Positions 1-10,541 of a DNA stretch of 64,000 nt are shown here, in pieces. The stretch spans positions 3,968,001 to 4,032,000 of the forward strand of contig NZ_CP080332.1 of assembly GCF_019456655.1 (NCBI RefSeq). The letters are read 5' to 3'. Under the pieces are notes generated by a model. It worked only from the letters and a program-made list of their open reading frames with translations. It was not told where the DNA came from and ran no database searches. A program made the position numbers and the translations under genes. Every line of letters begins with the position of its first letter. Position 1 is the first letter of the stretch. The DNA comes from Mycolicibacterium diernhoferi. Lineage in GTDB: Bacteria; Actinomycetota; Actinomycetes; Mycobacteriales; Mycobacteriaceae.

Positions 1-968
1 GAGTAGGCGTCCACGATCTGCGAGACCAGCCGGTGGCGCACCACGTCGGCGCTGGTGAGCTCCGAGAAGTGGATGTCCTCGATACCGTCGAGGATGTCCG
101 AGGCCGCCCGCAGACCGGAATGAGCGCCGCCGGGCAGGTCGACCTGGGTGACGTCGCCGGTGACGACCATCTTGGAACCGAATCCCAGCCGGGTCAGGAA
201 CATCTTCATCTGTTCGGGCGTGGTGTTCTGCGCCTCGTCCAGGATGATGAAGGCGTCGTTGAGGCTGCGGCCCCGCATGAACGCCAGCGGCGCCACCTCG
301 ATCACGCCGGCGGCCAGCAGGTTCGGGATGGCGGTGGGATCCATCATGTCGTGCAGCGCGTCATACAGCGGCCGCAGGTAGGGATCGATCTTCTCGGTCA
401 GGGTGCCGGGCAGAAAGCCAAGGCGCTCACCGGCTTCCACCGCGGGGCGGGTCAGGATGATCCGGTTGACCTCTTTGGCCTGCAGCGCGGCGACGGCCTT
501 GGCCATGGCCAGATAGGTCTTGCCGGTACCGGCCGGGCCGATGCCGAAAACGATGGTGTGCGCGTCGATGGCGTCGACGTAGCGCTTCTGGTTGAGCGTC
601 TTGGGCCGGATCGTCTTACCGCGCCGGGACAGGATGTCCAGGGTGAGCACCTCGGCGGGCGATGCGTCGGCCGCACCGGTCAGCATGGCGACGCTGCGGC
701 GCACGGCATCGGGATTGAGCGGCTGACCGCGGGAGATCACCGCGACCAGTTCGGTGACCACACGCTCGGCCTGCGCCACATCGGCGGACTCGCCACTGAA
801 GGTGACGGCGTTGCCGCGTACATGGATGTCGGCAGTGAGCAGTTCTTCCAGCACACGCAGGTTCTCATCGGCCGAGCCGAGCAGGCCCACGATGCTGTCG
901 GGCGGAACAGTGATGCTGCTTCGTACCGGTCCGGATAACGGGCCAGCGGTCGTCTCGCGGGGCGTCAC
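1..968 (-). CDS. phoH: PhoH family ATPase, C-terminus cut by window edge
   Basis: This is a PhoH-like P-loop ATPase (PhoH1 type, Rv2368c position). The frame was read directly on the minus strand and stays open to base 1, so the C-terminus lies outside the window. A Walker A (GPAGTGKT) and a Walker B-like stretch (FIILDEAQN) are visible, as is the PhoH hallmark RPAVEAGERLGFLPG. The only plausible start is GTG at 968: an in-frame TAA lies 36 bases upstream and there is no other start codon between. The N-terminal part (ENLRVLEELLTADIHVRGN) matches the KH-like lead-in usual for the family. It is the last gene of the run read toward the left edge, 80 bases after the rsmE stop. The cellular role of actinobacterial PhoH is not settled; RNA-linked ATPase or helicase activity is suspected. 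Confidence 0.9.
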   Translation of the reverse strand, partial: MTPRETTAGPLSGPVRSSITVPPDSIVGLLGSADENLRVLEELLTADIHVRGNAVTFSGESADVAQAERVVTELVAVISRGQPLNPDAVRRSVAMLTGAADASPAEVLTLDILSRRGKTIRPKTLNQKRYVDAIDAHTIVFGIGPAGTGKTYLAMAKAVAALQAKEVNRIILTRPAVEAGERLGFLPGTLTEKIDPYLRPLYDALHDMMDPTAIPNLLAAGVIEVAPLAFMRGRSLNDAFIILDEAQNTTPEQMKMFLTRLGFGSKMVVTGDVTQVDLPGGAHSGLRAASDILDGIEDIHFSELTSADVVRHRLVSQIVDAY

Positions 969-1048
969 GTGGGGTTTCGTGCCTGCTTTCTTGTGCTCTG
1001 CTTATGGTGCGCCCCAGTTTACCGCTGGTCACCGGGCTGTCCCAACGG

Positions 1049-1810
1049 TCAGTTGCCGGCGTCCTGCCCACCGGTGTCGACATCCCAACGGCTCGACAGC
1101 ACGCCGATCGCCCCGAGCGCGACCGCCGCGGCCGTCGAGGTGCGCAGCACGGACGGGCCGAGCCGGACCGCACGGGCCCCCGCGCCGGTCAGCGCGGCCA
1201 GCTCCTGCTCCGAGATCCCGCCCTCCGGACCGACGACCAGCAGCACCGATTCCGCATCCGCAACACCCGCCTCGGCGAGCGGGACCGTGGCCGACTCGTG
1301 CAGCACCAGGGTCAGCGCGGCCGGCACCCGGGCCAGCAGGTCGGTGGTGGACACCAGCCCCCCGACCTCGGGGATGTGCGGGCGCCGGGACTGCCGGGCC
1401 GCCGACCGGGCCACCGCCTCCCAGCGCCGCAGGCCCTTGTCGACCTTGGCCGCCGACTCCCAGCGCGCCACACACCGGTGGGCCTGCCAGGCGAGGAAGG
1501 CGTCGGCACCGGCCTCGGTGGCCAGCTCGATCGCCAGTTCGGAGCGTTCGGATTTGGGCAGGGCCTGCACGATGGTGACGGCCGGCGACGGGCGGGGCAC
1601 CGTCCGCACCGACAACACCCGGGCCGTCAGCCGGCCCTTGACCGCCTCCTCGACGACGACGTGCGCGACGGTCCCGGCGCCGTCGCTGAGGTCGAGTTCC
1701 TCGCCGACCCGGGTCCGCCGCACGGTCGCGGCGTGGTGCCCCTCGTCACCGTCGACGACGGCCGTGCCGCCCACACCGGGCAGGGACTCCACGTAGAACA
1801 GACTTCTCAC
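1049..1810 (-). CDS. rsmE: 16S rRNA (uracil1498-N3)-methyltransferase RsmE
   Basis: The 253-residue SPOUT-class methyltransferase methylates U1498 of 16S rRNA in the small subunit using SAM. The N-terminal PUA-like part begins [11 protein letters not shown] and includes [17 protein letters not shown]. The SAM-binding trefoil-knot end is visible as [15 protein letters not shown] and, close to the C-terminus, [19 protein letters not shown], both family signatures. The length matches the family (about 240-260 residues). It sits 38 bases downstream of dnaJ2 on the same strand, the arrangement seen around Rv2372c-Rv2373c in M. tuberculosis, so it is probably transcribed with hrcA-dnaJ2. Confidence 0.93.
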   Translation of the reverse strand: MRSLFYVESLPGVGGTAVVDGDEGHHAATVRRTRVGEELDLSDGAGTVAHVVVEEAVKGRLTARVLSVRTVPRPSPAVTIVQALPKSERSELAIELATEAGADAFLAWQAHRCVARWESAAKVDKGLRRWEAVARSAARQSRRPHIPEVGGLVSTTDLLARVPAALTLVLHESATVPLAEAGVADAESVLLVVGPEGGISEQELAALTGAGARAVRLGPSVLRTSTAAAVALGAIGVLSSRWDVDTGGQDAGN

Positions 1811-1848
1811 GCGCGGTCCCGCTGCGCGTCTCGCTGGGCCATCGGGAA

Positions 1849-3000
1849 CTAGCGGCCGGAGAACGTCTCACGCAGCCGGCTGAACAGTCCCCCGTTGGCC
1901 GCCCCCGCGTTGTTGCGGCTGGACTTCACCTCGGCGACATCGCGCGGGCGGTGTTCCTTGAGCTTGCGCAGCAGTTCGGTATCGGTGCTGTCCAGGCGGG
2001 TCGGGATGAGCACCTCGATATGCGCGTGCAGGTTGCCCCGGACCCCGGAGCGCAGGTGCGGCATGCCGTGCCCGCGCAACGTCGTCACCGCGCCGGGCTG
2101 GGTGCCGGGCGGAATCTCCAGTTCGATCGGGCCGTCCAGGATGGCGTCCACGGTGACCGTGGTGCCCAGCGCGGCGTCGAACATCGGCACCGAGACGGTG
2201 CAGTGCAGGTCGTCGCCGTCGCGCACGAAGACCTCGTGGGCCTGCTCGTGCACCTCGACGTACAGGTCACCGGCCGGGCCGCCACCGGGACCGACCTCAC
2301 CCTGGGCGGCCAGCCGGACCCGCATACCGTCGCCGACCCCGGCCGGGATCTTGACGCTGATCTCACGGCGGGCCTGCACCCGGCCGTCCCCGCCGCACTT
2401 GTGGCACGGATCCGGGATGACCTCGCCGATTCCGCCGCAGACCGGGCACGGCCGCGATGTCATCACCTGACCGAGCAGCGAGCGTTGCACCGTCTGCACC
2501 TCACCCTGGCCATGGCAGGTGTCACAGGTCTTGGGAACCGAATTGCCGTTGGTGCCCTTGCCCTGGCACAGATCGCACAGCACCGCGGTGTCCACCGCGA
2601 CCTGCTTGGTCACGCCGGTCGCGCATTCGGTCAGATCCAGCCGCATCCGCAGCAGCGAGTCCGAACCCGGGCGTACCCGGCCGATGGGGCCGCGCGAACC
2701 CGCGCCGCCGCCGAAGAACGCCTCGAAGACATCGCCGAGCCCGCCGAAGCCACCGGCGAACCCGCCGCCGCCCGAGGCGGCATTCTCCATCGGGTCGCCG
2801 CCGAGGTCGACGATGCGGCGCTTCTCCGGATCCGAGAGCACCTCGTAGGCCAGCTGGATCTCGGTGAAGCGCGCCTGGGCCGCCTCATCGGGATTGACGT
2901 CGGGATGCAGTTCCCGAGCCAGCTTGCGGTAGGCGCGTTTGAGCTCCGAATCACTGGCGTTCTTGCTCACGCCGAGCAGACCGTAATAGTCGCGTGCCAC
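1849..3000 (-). CDS. dnaJ2: Chaperone DnaJ2 (type I Hsp40)
   Basis: A full-length type I DnaJ of 383 residues that stimulates DnaK ATPase and delivers unfolded clients. Domains in order: J domain with the HPD motif ([10 protein letters not shown]), a Gly/Phe-rich linker ([15 protein letters not shown]), a zinc region with four CxxC-type repeats ([32 protein letters not shown]), and the C-terminal substrate-binding domains. I start at GTG 3000 because [11 protein letters not shown] is the conserved N-terminus and a GAGAGAGG ribosome site lies about 9 bases upstream; an upstream ATG at 3063 would add 21 unrelated residues. It follows hrcA by 40 bases, the usual mycobacterial hrcA-dnaJ2 pair. 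Confidence 0.95.
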   Translation of the reverse strand: MARDYYGLLGVSKNASDSELKRAYRKLARELHPDVNPDEAAQARFTEIQLAYEVLSDPEKRRIVDLGGDPMENAASGGGGFAGGFGGLGDVFEAFFGGGAGSRGPIGRVRPGSDSLLRMRLDLTECATGVTKQVAVDTAVLCDLCQGKGTNGNSVPKTCDTCHGQGEVQTVQRSLLGQVMTSRPCPVCGGIGEVIPDPCHKCGGDGRVQARREISVKIPAGVGDGMRVRLAAQGEVGPGGGPAGDLYVEVHEQAHEVFVRDGDDLHCTVSVPMFDAALGTTVTVDAILDGPIELEIPPGTQPGAVTTLRGHGMPHLRSGVRGNLHAHIEVLIPTRLDSTDTELLRKLKEHRPRDVAEVKSSRNNAGAANGGLFSRLRETFSGR

Positions 3001-3040
3001 GCTAAAAACCTCTCTCGTGCCGCCGTCGGGCGGCGTCCCG

Positions 3041-4072
3041 TCACCGGGTACCCAGGACCTCACCTATATAGAGCGCGACGGCGGCCACGTTTGCGATGGT
3101 GCCCGGATAATCCATCCGGGTCGGACCGACCACGCCCATTCCGCCGTAGACCTTGCCCGAGCTGCCGTAGGCGGTGCTGACCACCGATGTTCCCAGCATC
3201 TGCTCTGCTTCGGTCTCGTGCCCGATACGCACCGTGACCTTACCGGCCTGTTGCTGCATCTCGAGCAGCCGCAACACCACGACCTGTTCCTCCAACGCCT
3301 CGAGCACCGAGCGCAGCGAGCCGCCGAAGTCCGCGGTGTTGCGGGTGAGGTTGGCGGTGCCGCCGAGCACCAGCCGCTCCTCGGTGTGTTCGACGAGCGT
3401 CTCGACCAGAACGGTCGCGGCCCGGCCCACCGCATCGCCCAACCGGCCGTGCCCGTGCAGCCCGCTGGCCAGGTCGGCCACCGCCACCGACGCCGCCGAC
3501 AGCGGCTTGCCTTCCAGGGCCGAACCCAGGCGTTCCCGTAGCTGAGACAGCTCGTGGTCGTCGATGGCATCGCCGAGTTCGACCACCCGCTGATCGACGC
3601 GGCCGGAATCGGTGATGACCACCAGCAGCAGCTTGGCCGGTGTCAGCGCGACCACTTCCAGGTGACGGACCGTCGACGCGGACAGCGTGGGGTACTGGAT
3701 GATCGCGACCTGGCGGGTCAGCTGGGCCAGCAGCCGGACCGCGCGGCGCAGCACATCGTCGAGGTCGACGCCGGATTCCAGGAAGCCGATGATGGCGCGG
3801 CGTTCGGCGGCCGACATCGGCTTGACCTCTTCCAGGCGGTCGACGAACTCGCGGTAACCCTTCTCCGTCGGTACCCGCCCGGAGCTGGTGTGCGGCTGGG
3901 TGATGTAACCCTCGGCCTCCAGCACCGCCATGTCGTTGCGCACCGTCGCGCTCGAAACTCCGAGGTTGTGGCGTTCGACGAGCGACTTGGATCCGATGGG
4001 TTCCTTCGTCGCCACGAAGTCGGCGACGATGGCCCTCAGCACCTCGAAGCGACGGTCGTCGGCACTACCCAT
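3041..4072 (-). CDS. hrcA: Heat-inducible transcription repressor HrcA
   Basis: A 343-residue HrcA, the repressor that binds CIRCE elements at chaperonin genes and depends on GroEL for activity. The N-terminal winged helix is clear ([23 protein letters not shown], then [13 protein letters not shown] and [12 protein letters not shown]), followed by the GAF-like middle domain and the conserved C-terminal [14 protein letters not shown]. The chosen ATG gives [12 protein letters not shown], matching the family; an upstream in-frame ATG at 4120 would add 16 residues with no family counterpart. I saw no CIRCE inverted repeat (TTAGCACTC...) in the 190 bases upstream, so autoregulation through a local CIRCE is not supported here. 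Confidence 0.95.
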   Translation of the reverse strand: MGSADDRRFEVLRAIVADFVATKEPIGSKSLVERHNLGVSSATVRNDMAVLEAEGYITQPHTSSGRVPTEKGYREFVDRLEEVKPMSAAERRAIIGFLESGVDLDDVLRRAVRLLAQLTRQVAIIQYPTLSASTVRHLEVVALTPAKLLLVVITDSGRVDQRVVELGDAIDDHELSQLRERLGSALEGKPLSAASVAVADLASGLHGHGRLGDAVGRAATVLVETLVEHTEERLVLGGTANLTRNTADFGGSLRSVLEALEEQVVVLRLLEMQQQAGKVTVRIGHETEAEQMLGTSVVSTAYGSSGKVYGGMGVVGPTRMDYPGTIANVAAVALYIGEVLGTR

Positions 4073-4261
4073 GATGCACCAACACTGTCCACCTACCCTT
4101 GCTGTTCGCCCTGACGCCATTTTACGGGCACCAACAGCACATATTCATCGCGACACCGATCACGTCCACGGGCGCCCCACCCGCAGGTTATTTCGAGTGC
4201 AAAGACTTCGCCGACATCGCCGGTCGATAGCGGTTAATCTCACCTGCATGGGAGCCCGCCG

Positions 4262-4570
4262 GTGATCTTCAAAGGTGTCCGCGATGGCAAGCCGTATCCC
4301 GAACACAACCTGACCTACCGGCAGTGGGCGCAGATCCCGCCGCGCCAGATCCGGCTCGACGAACTGGTCACCACCACCACGGTCCTCGCCCTGGATCGGT
4401 TGCTGTCCGAGGACTCCACCTTCTACGGCGATCTGTTCCCGCACGCCGTGCGCTGGCAGGGCGACATCTACCTCGAAGAGGGCGTGCACCACGCCGTGCG
4501 CGCGGCGCTGCGCAACCGCACGGTGCTGCACGCCCGGGTCTACGAGATGGACGACCCGCTGCCCGCCTAG
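4262..4570 (+). CDS. Small conserved mycobacterial protein (Rv2375-like)
   Basis: A 102-residue soluble protein (starts IFKGVRDGKPYPEHNL, ends YEMDDPLPA) sitting between hrcA and mbtH, exactly where M. tuberculosis has Rv2375, an uncharacterised conserved gene. No signal peptide, membrane segment or catalytic motif is visible. The start is GTG with GGGAG 7 bases upstream. A TAATCT -10 at 4235-4240 would place a transcript start at A4248, an ATG that opens a five-codon reading frame (M-G-A-R-R) whose TGA overlaps this GTG, so initiation may be coupled. The gene converges on mbtH with only 7 bases between stop codons. Function unknown. Confidence 0.75.
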   Translation: MIFKGVRDGKPYPEHNLTYRQWAQIPPRQIRLDELVTTTTVLALDRLLSEDSTFYGDLFPHAVRWQGDIYLEEGVHHAVRAALRNRTVLHARVYEMDDPLPA

Positions 4571-4577
4571 CCGAGAA

Positions 4578-4790
4578 TCACTCGGCCATCGCGTCGCGCA
4601 GGCTCTTGGGCCGCAGGTCGCGCCAGTGCTCCTCGACGTAGGCCAGGCAATCGGCGCGGGTGCTCTCCCCGTACACCACCCGCCAGCCGGCGGGCACCTC
4701 GGCGAACTCGGGCCACAGGCTGTGCTGCTCCTCGTCGTTCACCAGGACGAAGAAGACACCGTCCTCGTCGTCAAACGGATTGCTGCTCAT
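4578..4790 (-). CDS. mbtH: MbtH, NRPS adenylation-domain chaperone
   Basis: A 70-residue MbtH-like protein, the founding family of small partners that bind NRPS adenylation domains and support their folding and activity. The family signature is intact: [24 protein letters not shown], then P(A)GWRVVYGES, then [15 protein letters not shown]. It is the last gene of the mbt operon and its start overlaps the mbtG stop by 20 bases, indicating translational coupling. It presumably serves the adenylation domains of MbtB, MbtE and MbtF. Confidence 0.96.
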   Translation of the reverse strand: MSSNPFDDEDGVFFVLVNDEEQHSLWPEFAEVPAGWRVVYGESTRADCLAYVEEHWRDLRPKSLRDAMAE

Positions 4791-6090
4791 CGCTTCTCCT
4801 CGCGGTGGTATCGGAACTGGTGAAAAAATCCGATCCCAGCACCCGGTCGGACAACCGTCCCAGGCAGCTGAGGTTCGGGAAGCCGGGCCCCTGGGTCAGC
4901 CCGGCGAGTCCGGGCAGGAACAGCTTGGGTTCCACATCGCCGACGGACAGGTCGTAGCCGATCGACTCCTGGATGCTGTCGGCGGTCAGCTCCTTGCCCA
5001 GCCCCAGCTCCAGCATGTCGAGCGCTTCCTGACGCAGCAGCGGCACGAACCACATGGCGTTGGCGCCGGAGCCGTCGATGACCAGATCGAAACCGTGCAC
5101 CGTCTCCAGCCGCTCCCCGCCGCGCTCGGTCTGCAGGGTCAGCCGGATGCGCTCGTCACGGGCCACCGCGTGTGCGACCCGGCCGCGCAGATGCCGGATC
5201 CGGTCGTCGGCGAGCAGCGCCTCCTGCACCCGCACCGAGAACACTCCGCGATCGGTGCGGTTCATGGCATCCCGTTTCTCGGCCAGGGTCAGACCCGCCC
5301 AGTGGATGGGATCGGAGTACAGCGAGTTCTCGAAGAAGCCCTCACCGCGGGTGAACAACGTCACCTGGGGCGAGATCACGGTGATGGTCGAAACCCGGTG
5401 CCGGAACAGCTCGTCGAGCATGGTGCCCGCCGTCTCGCCGCCGCCGATGACGGCCACCCGCTCGGCGGTGATCAGCTCGTGCTGGGCGGCCCGGTGCCAG
5501 AACTGGGCGATGGACAGCACCCGCGGGTTCCCGGGCAGGATGCAACGCTCGGCCTGCCCGGGGCCGCTGACCATCAGCGCCTCGGCGTGCACGGCGCCCT
5601 CCCGGGTGACCAGTTCCCACCGCGTCCCGTCGGGGCCGTCGTGCAAGCCGATCTCGGTGACCTCGCCGTTGCGGACCGTCATCCCGATGTTGTCGGCCAC
5701 CCAGGTCAAGTACTGGCTCCAGCGCTTGTGGGTCGGGGCGGGCCGGCCACGGTCGACCCACTCCGCGAACTGCCCGGTCGCGATCAGATAGGACTGCCAG
5801 CTGTGCCGCATCATCCGCTGGTCCAGCTCGGCGTTGCGCCGCGCCACCAACGACGACCGGTACGGGAAGCCGACGTCCTTCTCGGGGCCGGTGCCCAGCC
5901 GGTGCTGACCGTCGGTCCAACCGCCCGCCGCCTGCCAGTTCGCGGCCACTGCGGTGCGTTCGATCGCCACCACCTCGGGGGTCGGCACCCCCATCGCGCG
6001 CAGCTCGGCGGCCTTGGCGGCCACCGCGATCGCCTTCACACCGGCGCCGATGACGGCCAGGGTCGGGGTCGGCGTCGGATTCGGGGTCAC
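4771..6090 (-). CDS. mbtG: MbtG, lysine N6-hydroxylase of mycobactin synthesis
   Basis: A 439-residue flavin-dependent N-monooxygenase that makes the hydroxamates of mycobactin by hydroxylating lysine side chains (reported for M. tuberculosis MbtG). An N-terminal FAD-binding loop ([17 protein letters not shown], near residue 15) and a second dinucleotide loop for NADPH ([17 protein letters not shown], near residue 215) are visible. I start at GTG 6090 because it overlaps the mbtF stop as GTGA and gives a Pro/Thr-rich lead directly into the FAD motif; an ATG at 6177 would reach 29 codons back into mbtF. The 3' end overlaps mbtH. Confidence 0.93.
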   Translation of the reverse strand: MTPNPTPTPTLAVIGAGVKAIAVAAKAAELRAMGVPTPEVVAIERTAVAANWQAAGGWTDGQHRLGTGPEKDVGFPYRSSLVARRNAELDQRMMRHSWQSYLIATGQFAEWVDRGRPAPTHKRWSQYLTWVADNIGMTVRNGEVTEIGLHDGPDGTRWELVTREGAVHAEALMVSGPGQAERCILPGNPRVLSIAQFWHRAAQHELITAERVAVIGGGETAGTMLDELFRHRVSTITVISPQVTLFTRGEGFFENSLYSDPIHWAGLTLAEKRDAMNRTDRGVFSVRVQEALLADDRIRHLRGRVAHAVARDERIRLTLQTERGGERLETVHGFDLVIDGSGANAMWFVPLLRQEALDMLELGLGKELTADSIQESIGYDLSVGDVEPKLFLPGLAGLTQGPGFPNLSCLGRLSDRVLGSDFFTSSDTTARRSDEQQSV

Positions 6091-9000
6091 TGGATCACCT
6101 CTCGTAGAGCGTCCTGCCACAGGGCCTGCAGCGTGGCGACGTCGTCGGCGGACAAGATCTCGGGCAGTGTGCGCCACTGCGTGCCCAGCACCGGTGCGCC
6201 GTCCTTGTCGACCATCGCCACATTGAGCGTGATCTCATGGCGCACCGCGAGATTGGGTTCCGGTGTCCGGGAAACCTGCATCAGCAGATCACGGTCCAGG
6301 GTCAGCGCGGCACTGACCGGTTGATGCAGACGGCCCAGATAGTTCAGCAGGAGCTGCGGTTCCCGGTGGGCGGCGAGGCGCTGCGCGGTGTCGGGGCGAA
6401 GGTAACGCAGCAGGGCGTAGTCGATGCCGTCGCCCGGCAACCCGGCCAGCTCGGCGGCGACCCCGCGCAGGTCGTCGGCGTGCAGGCGCACCGGGTAGAT
6501 CGCGCTGAGCAACCCGACCGTGTCACCGGTGTCGATCTGACGGGAGTCGCCCGCCCGCCCCGCCGACACCACGGCGTCGGCGCGGCCGTAGGTCTCCAGC
6601 GCCAGCAGCGTTGCGGGCGTGTCCTGTCCGCGTCGCCTGCGCCAGGCCGCGATCATCCTGGCGGTGGCCGCGGCCAGCACGTCGGGCACCGGGACCGGGG
6701 CGGCCAGCACCTGTGCGGTGACGGCGCGGCCGACGAAGGACATCGACACCTCGACGTCGGCGGCCCGGTCGGAATCCGGGCGCACCCGGCGGGTGCCCAG
6801 CTCCGGGTCGGCGCCGGCGAGCTGCCGTTCCCAGAACTCGCAGGTTTCCAGCTTGAGTGCGCGCTCGGCCAGCAGTCGCGACCACTGCCGCAGCGAGGTG
6901 TGCTCGCGCACCACGGCCGGTCGCCGGCCGGCGACCAGTGCGTGCCAACCGGTTTCGATCTCCCCCAGCACGATCTGCCAGGACGCCGGGTCCATGGCGA
7001 GCACATGCGCGGTGAGCAGCAGCACCTCGTCGCCGCCGGCGTGGCGCAGCCACACCGCGTCGAACATGACACCCCGCTCGGGATCGATCCGCTGCACCGC
7101 GGAGTCGGTGTGCGCCGCGACCAGGGACGCCAGATCTCCGGTCACCGCGACCTCGGTGAGAAAATCGGTACGCAGGTGTTCGACCAACATCATGGTCTCC
7201 CGGTCCAGCCGGCTGCGCAGTGCCGCGTGCCCGTCGACGACGCTGCGCAGCACCGTCTCCAGACGCTCCCGGGTGACACCGGCGGGCAACCGGATCGCCT
7301 CGGTCTGCGCCAGCCGGCGCGGGTCACCGTGGGCCAGCAGCCAATGCCCTGCCGGCAGCAACGGGATCGGGCCGGTGTCGCCGGTGTCGAACTCATCGGT
7401 CCCCACGGCGTCGCCTTCGGTGTCGATGGCGGCGGCGAGTTCGCGGATGCTGGCGCACTCCAGCATCAGCCGGGCCCGCACCGACACCCCGCGCCGGCGT
7501 ACCGCCTGCACCACCGACAGCGCGACGATGCTGTCCAGACCAAGGTCGAGGAAGTCGGCGTTGACGTCCACGACCTTGGTGTCCAGGAGCTCGCCGAGTA
7601 CCTCGGCGAGCACGATCTCGGTGTCGGTGGCCGGCGCCGTGATCTCGTCGGCCGCCCCGACGCCCCGGTCGGCGTCCAGGGCCGCCAGCGCGGCGTCGTC
7701 GACCTTGCCGTGCGAGGTCAGCGGGATCGCGTCGACATCGATGATGTGGTGCGGGACAAGGTATCTGGGCAGGGTGCTGGTCAGCAGCCGGCGCAGCTCG
7801 GCCGGGGTGGTGTCAGCGACCACATATGCGGTCAGCCGCGGCCCGCTGCGGTGCCGCCGGACGGCCACGTGTGCGTGCCGCACATCGGGGTGCCGGTACA
7901 GCGCGGCGGCCACCTCGGCGGGTTCCACCCGGAAACCACGGATCTTGACCTGATCGTCGCTGCGCCCGAGGAACTGCAGGACCCCACTCCCGGGAAGTCG
8001 CCGCACCACGTCGCCGGTGCGGTACATCCGGGCCCCCGGAGTGAGCGGATCGGCGACGAAGCGGCTCGCGGTCTCACCGGGGCGCCCAAGATAGCCACGG
8101 GTCAGCTGACCGCCGGTCAGGTAGAGCTCCCCGGTCACGCCGGCGGGCACCGGCCGCAGCCAGCCGTCGAGCACATGCGCGGTCATCGACCCGGTCGGCC
8201 GGCCGATGCAGGGCTGCTCGTTCTCGGCGATCGCGGCCACGACGGCCTCGACGGTGGTTTCGGTTGGCCCGTAACAGTTGTGCGCGCGCATCCCAGTGCG
8301 CTCGCATTCGGCGCGGATGCCCTGCCACGCAGCTGTATCGATGTTCTCCCCACCCAGGGCCAGCACCGCCAGCGGCACCGTGGACAGCAGACCCGCGGCG
8401 CGCAGCTGGGTGAACATCGACGGCGTGGTGTCGATCATGTCCACCCCCACGCGGGCGATGGTGGCCACCAGTGCCTCGGCGTCGCGCTGCACATCGTCGC
8501 CGATGATGTGCAGTCGATGTCCGCCGAGCAGCGCCACCAGGGGTTGCCACGCCGCGTCGAAGGTGAACGACCAGGCGTGCGCGATGCGCAGCGGGCGGTT
8601 GCGCCCGGCCTGCGCGGGGGCCAGCACATTGCGCACGTGATCGCGACCGTAGGCCAGCACGGCAGCATGGGTGCCGATGACGCCCTTGGGTTTTCCGGTC
8701 GTGCCCGAGGTGAAGATGATGTAGGCGCCCTGGCCCGGGCGGACCCGGGTCGGCGCGTAATCCGCATCCGCATCCGCTTCGCCGGCGATCTGGTCGAGCA
8801 CCGCATCGTCGATGATCAGGTCCGCCCCGGTCTGGGCGATGATCTCGCGGACGCGTTCGCCGGGCATGCCCGGATCCAGCGGCACGATCAGACCGCCGGC
8901 CTTCAGCACGGCCAGCATCGTGACCACGTAATCGGGGCCACGGCGCAACAGGATCGGCACCGGGGTCTCCCCGCGCACTCCCCTGCGCTGCAGCGCCGCG

Positions 9001-10541
9001 GCCACCCGGTCGGCGGCGGCATCGAGCGCCTGGTAGCTGAGTTGGCCATCGGCACCGAAGCTCGATCGCGTACCCGGATCCCAGCTCAGCGCGACCTCGT
9101 CCGGCCGGTCCGCGGCGACCTCGGTGACGGCGGTGTGGAAGCCGCCCTCGATAGCGCCGGGCGTGAGCTGGGAGGTGGTGATCTCGCCGTCCAGGGTGAC
9201 CGACACCTCGCGGATGGGACGGCCCCAGCACTGCAGCAGGCGCTGCACGACGGCCAACACCCGTCGCCCGAGGGTCTCGGCGTCCAGCAGACCCAGTGCC
9301 CCGTCCAGGGTTTCGACCAGCACGGTCAACCGTCCGTCGGTCGGGTGCGCGGCGATCGTGACCGGGAAATGCGACAGGCTCTCCAGCGCGGCGGGGCGGA
9401 TCACCGCCGGTCCCAGGTCGAATTCGGCGCTGCCGACGAGGCCGCCGGGCGGAAAATTCTCGTACACCAGCAGCGTGTCGTACAGGTCGCCGATCCCACC
9501 GCAGGCACGCAGTTCGGTGTGGCTGAGGTAGCCGTGGTCGCGCAGTTCGGCCGCTTCCCGCTGCAGCGCAAGGCAGAGTTGTCCGACCCGTTCGCCCGGG
9601 TCCAGCCGGATCCGCAGCGGGACGGTGTTGATGAACAGCCCGACCATGGACTCCACCCCGGACAGTTCGTCGGGCCGGCCCGAGACGGTCACCCCGAACA
9701 CCACATCGGACCGATCGGTGAAGGCCGACAGTGTTGTCGCCCAAGCCATCTGGAACAGAGTGCTGACCGTGACCCCGCGGCCGCGGGCCGCATCCAGCAG
9801 CTCGGTGGTGGCCTGTTCGTCCAGCTCGATCTCGGCGCGCCGGGGCAGGCCGGGGATGGCCTCACCGCCCAGCGCCGGGGTCAGCATGGTCGGGCCGTCC
9901 AGACCGGCGAGGTGGGCACGCCAGCGCTGCTTGCTGGCCTCGGGGTCCCGCCCGGCCAGCCAGCCGATGTAGTCGCGGTACGGGCGCGGGGCCGCCGGCA
10001 GCGCGGTGCGGTCGCCGCCGGCCTGGTACAGCCCGATCAACTCGCCGACGAACACCGGCAGCGACCAGCCGTCGATGACGATGTGATGGGCCACCACCAC
10101 CAGCCGCCACTTCTGTTGCGGCATCTGCACCAGCAGGAACCGGATGGCCGGGCCCTTGGCCAGATCGAACGGCCGGCGGCGCGCCTCGGCCTCCAGTGCC
10201 GCCGCCTCGTCCGGGGTGGCCACGATGTGTTGCCACGGCAGGTCGAACGCGGCCGGGACGACGGCGACCGGCCGGCTGAGGTTGCCCTGGAAGAAGCTGA
10301 CCCGCACGTTCGGGTGGCGTTCCAGCATCGCCTCCGCGCAGGACCGCAGCAGGTCGGCGTCGAGGTCACCGTCCACGTCCGCGGCCATCGCGATGAAGTA
10401 CGGGTCGGTCCCGGCCTCGCTGTCGGTCAGACCGGCCAACGAGTACAGCCCCTGTTGCAGCGGGCTGAGTGCCATCACATCGAGGATCGCATCGGCGGCG
10501 GGCTGGAGCGGAGCGACCCGGGGATTGGGCAGCGCGCTCAT
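6087..10541 (-). CDS. mbtF: MbtF, NRPS adding the terminal lysine (C-A-PCP-E)
   Basis: A 1484-residue NRPS. Domain order: condensation (HHIVIDGW near residue 152), adenylation ([14 protein letters not shown] near 610; [16 protein letters not shown]), carrier protein ([10 protein letters not shown], phosphopantetheine Ser near 1003), and a C-terminal epimerase/condensation-like domain. In this last domain the usual HHxxxD is [11 protein letters not shown] (about 1180), so its first His is Ala and its activity is doubtful. By homology it activates the last lysine, whose N-hydroxylated caprolactam ends mycobactin. The ATG overlaps the mbtE stop (ATGA), and its own stop overlaps mbtG (GTGA). It belongs to the iron-regulated mbtB operon. 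Confidence 0.95.
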   Translation of the reverse strand: MSALPNPRVAPLQPAADAILDVMALSPLQQGLYSLAGLTDSEAGTDPYFIAMAADVDGDLDADLLRSCAEAMLERHPNVRVSFFQGNLSRPVAVVPAAFDLPWQHIVATPDEAAALEAEARRRPFDLAKGPAIRFLLVQMPQQKWRLVVVAHHIVIDGWSLPVFVGELIGLYQAGGDRTALPAAPRPYRDYIGWLAGRDPEASKQRWRAHLAGLDGPTMLTPALGGEAIPGLPRRAEIELDEQATTELLDAARGRGVTVSTLFQMAWATTLSAFTDRSDVVFGVTVSGRPDELSGVESMVGLFINTVPLRIRLDPGERVGQLCLALQREAAELRDHGYLSHTELRACGGIGDLYDTLLVYENFPPGGLVGSAEFDLGPAVIRPAALESLSHFPVTIAAHPTDGRLTVLVETLDGALGLLDAETLGRRVLAVVQRLLQCWGRPIREVSVTLDGEITTSQLTPGAIEGGFHTAVTEVAADRPDEVALSWDPGTRSSFGADGQLSYQALDAAADRVAAALQRRGVRGETPVPILLRRGPDYVVTMLAVLKAGGLIVPLDPGMPGERVREIIAQTGADLIIDDAVLDQIAGEADADADYAPTRVRPGQGAYIIFTSGTTGKPKGVIGTHAAVLAYGRDHVRNVLAPAQAGRNRPLRIAHAWSFTFDAAWQPLVALLGGHRLHIIGDDVQRDAEALVATIARVGVDMIDTTPSMFTQLRAAGLLSTVPLAVLALGGENIDTAAWQGIRAECERTGMRAHNCYGPTETTVEAVVAAIAENEQPCIGRPTGSMTAHVLDGWLRPVPAGVTGELYLTGGQLTRGYLGRPGETASRFVADPLTPGARMYRTGDVVRRLPGSGVLQFLGRSDDQVKIRGFRVEPAEVAAALYRHPDVRHAHVAVRRHRSGPRLTAYVVADTTPAELRRLLTSTLPRYLVPHHIIDVDAIPLTSHGKVDDAALAALDADRGVGAADEITAPATDTEIVLAEVLGELLDTKVVDVNADFLDLGLDSIVALSVVQAVRRRGVSVRARLMLECASIRELAAAIDTEGDAVGTDEFDTGDTGPIPLLPAGHWLLAHGDPRRLAQTEAIRLPAGVTRERLETVLRSVVDGHAALRSRLDRETMMLVEHLRTDFLTEVAVTGDLASLVAAHTDSAVQRIDPERGVMFDAVWLRHAGGDEVLLLTAHVLAMDPASWQIVLGEIETGWHALVAGRRPAVVREHTSLRQWSRLLAERALKLETCEFWERQLAGADPELGTRRVRPDSDRAADVEVSMSFVGRAVTAQVLAAPVPVPDVLAAATARMIAAWRRRRGQDTPATLLALETYGRADAVVSAGRAGDSRQIDTGDTVGLLSAIYPVRLHADDLRGVAAELAGLPGDGIDYALLRYLRPDTAQRLAAHREPQLLLNYLGRLHQPVSAALTLDRDLLMQVSRTPEPNLAVRHEITLNVAMVDKDGAPVLGTQWRTLPEILSADDVATLQALWQDALREVIQ

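Noticed and set aside
4073..4261. CIRCE element upstream of hrcA
   Set aside because: Looked for TTAGCACTC-N9-GAGTGCTAA; nothing resembling it is present.
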